Shown: positions 4,290 through 5,068 of the stretch, one piece after another
Numbering within the stretch: position 1 is the first letter of the stretch
How the letters are laid out: each line of letters starts with the position of its first letter
Source: Fibrobacteraceae bacterium
Lineage (GTDB): Bacteria > Fibrobacterota > Fibrobacteria > Fibrobacterales > Fibrobacteraceae
Direction: 5' to 3'
NCBI GenBank assembly: GCA_023231365.1
Contig: JALNVO010000211.1
Span: 1 to 5,068, forward strand
DNA length: 5,068 bases
Translations under genes and position numbers: made by a program
The notes under the pieces: generated by a model
Databases searched by the model: none
The model's input: only the letters and a program-made list of their open reading frames with translations
What the model was told of the DNA's origin: nothing

Positions 4290-5068
4290 ATGAAATACAA
4301 AGTGTTAGATCAAAGTCATCAGATTCTTCGTTGCTTTTTCTCACTTGCATCCATTGCCATTGTTGGTGCTTGCTCAGATGGGGGAACGTCTTCTTTGAAC
4401 ACAGCGGGAAGCGCATTCTGTTCCTCGTCGGAGGCTGTTGTTTTTAATCCGGTGATGGGATCCAGCGCAAGCGTCATCGAATCCAGTTCCAGTGTTGCAA
4501 CGTCCAGCTCAAGCGCCGCTGCATCAAGCTCCGGCGCAGTGTCTTCGCCGTCTCATGGTTTCGTTGACCCTTCGACCGTCGTTACAGGAACGCTGCTGGA
4601 TTCCCGCGATGGTCAAGTTTATAAGACGGTGAAAATCGGCACACAGACCTGGATGGCGGAGAATTTGAACTATACCGTGGAGAATCCGCACGATCCCTTG
4701 GATTACAGCTGGTGCTACGACAACAGAACGACCAATTGTGAAAAATATGGCCGTCTGTACACATGGACGGCGGTGATGGACGTCACCGGTTCCATTCAGA
4801 TGAATCCGAAGGGCATATGCCCCGATAACTGGCACGTTCCGACGGAAGGCGAGTGGGCGACCTTGGCGACCGCGGTCGGTGGCTTGAATATTGCCGGCAC
4901 GGCGCTCAAGACCACGAGCGGATGGAAGGAACGGCGGGAAGGAATAAGCGGCAATGGTACGGACAGCTATGGTTTTTCCGCTTTCCCTGCGGGCATCGCT
5001 GATGATGGCAACAATTTTTTCTATGCCGGTGAATGCGCATATTTTTGGAGTGCTTCGGAGCGCAACAA
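4290..5068 (+). CDS. FISUMP-domain lipoprotein, 3' end outside the window
   Basis: Surface-type lipoprotein; 259 residues are present and the frame is still open at the right edge. Residues 1-28 are a lipoprotein signal (hydrophobic 15-27, lipobox VGAC, lipid cysteine C28). About 58-88 form a serine-rich linker typical of Fibrobacter envelope proteins. From about 100 the FISUMP domain begins: GTLLDSRDGQVYKTVKIG, then QTWMAENLNY (119-128), YGRLYTWTAVM, CPDNWHVPTEGEW, and FWSASER at the edge. FISUMP is a large paralogous family in Fibrobacter with no settled biochemical role; an outer-surface or fibre-adherence role is often suspected but not shown here. The ATG at 4290 is the only sensible start before the signal, although no good Shine-Dalgarno precedes it (only CGGGCC). 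It follows the split lipoprotein by 18 bp, so its expression probably depended on the upstream promoter and may now be reduced by the IS. Confidence 0.9.
   Translation, partial: MKYKVLDQSHQILRCFFSLASIAIVGACSDGGTSSLNTAGSAFCSSSEAVVFNPVMGSSASVIESSSSVATSSSSAAASSSGAVSSPSHGFVDPSTVVTGTLLDSRDGQVYKTVKIGTQTWMAENLNYTVENPHDPLDYSWCYDNRTTNCEKYGRLYTWTAVMDVTGSIQMNPKGICPDNWHVPTEGEWATLATAVGGLNIAGTALKTTSGWKERREGISGNGTDSYGFSAFPAGIADDGNNFFYAGECAYFWSASERN
4461..4553 (+). repeat. Low-complexity serine-codon tract
   Basis: Irregular repeats of TCC/AGC/AGT-type serine codons with interspersed GCx alanine codons encode the linker between the lipid anchor and the FISUMP domain (residues about 58-88). Codons vary, so it is not a clean tandem array, but slippage or recombination between paralogues could change its length. 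Confidence 0.6.

Noticed and set aside
4524..4835. Antisense frames over the FISUMP gene
   Set aside because: They are shadows of the lipoprotein gene, whose signal peptide, linker and FISUMP motifs define the real frame.

Overview
The window reads as a chromosomal piece of a Fibrobacter-type bacterium. The main clue is the 3'-terminal gene: a lipoprotein with a serine-rich linker followed by a FISUMP domain (Fibrobacter succinogenes major paralogous domain), a combination typical of Fibrobacteraceae. Base composition changes sharply near 1560. The left part (cysteine synthase, recombinase) is visibly GC-rich with G/C-ending codons; the right part is clearly more AT-rich until the FISUMP gene. 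The right part looks like later-acquired or accessory DNA.

Layout. (1) 1-502, minus: 5' half of cysK, running off the left edge. (2) 579-1484, minus: complete tyrosine recombinase. (3) 1485-1806: intergenic region without a gene. It carries two near-identical 28-bp copies (1573-1600 and 1771-1798) whose 15-bp cores are exact reverse complements of each other. Between them lies a good sigma70-like promoter (TTGACT, 17 bp, TACATT) pointing right. (4) 1807-2394, plus: small GIY-YIG nuclease-fold protein. (5) 2457-2765 plus 4122-4271: a small lipoprotein gene split by an IS256-family element (2766-4113). The element has 24-bp imperfect terminal inverted repeats and a perfect 8-bp target duplication (ATTTGAAC). 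(6) 4290-5068 and beyond: FISUMP lipoprotein, running off the right edge.

Main hypothesis: 1579-1791 is an invertible promoter switch (phase variation), with the neighbouring tyrosine recombinase as candidate invertase. As sequenced it is in the ON state for the rightward genes (GIY-YIG protein, lipoprotein, FISUMP lipoprotein). If flipped, the promoter would read toward the recombinase instead. The repeats, promoter and gene order are read directly from the sequence; the inversion is inferred. The IS sits in the second gene of this putative operon, so it probably breaks that gene and may reduce expression of the FISUMP gene even in the ON state.
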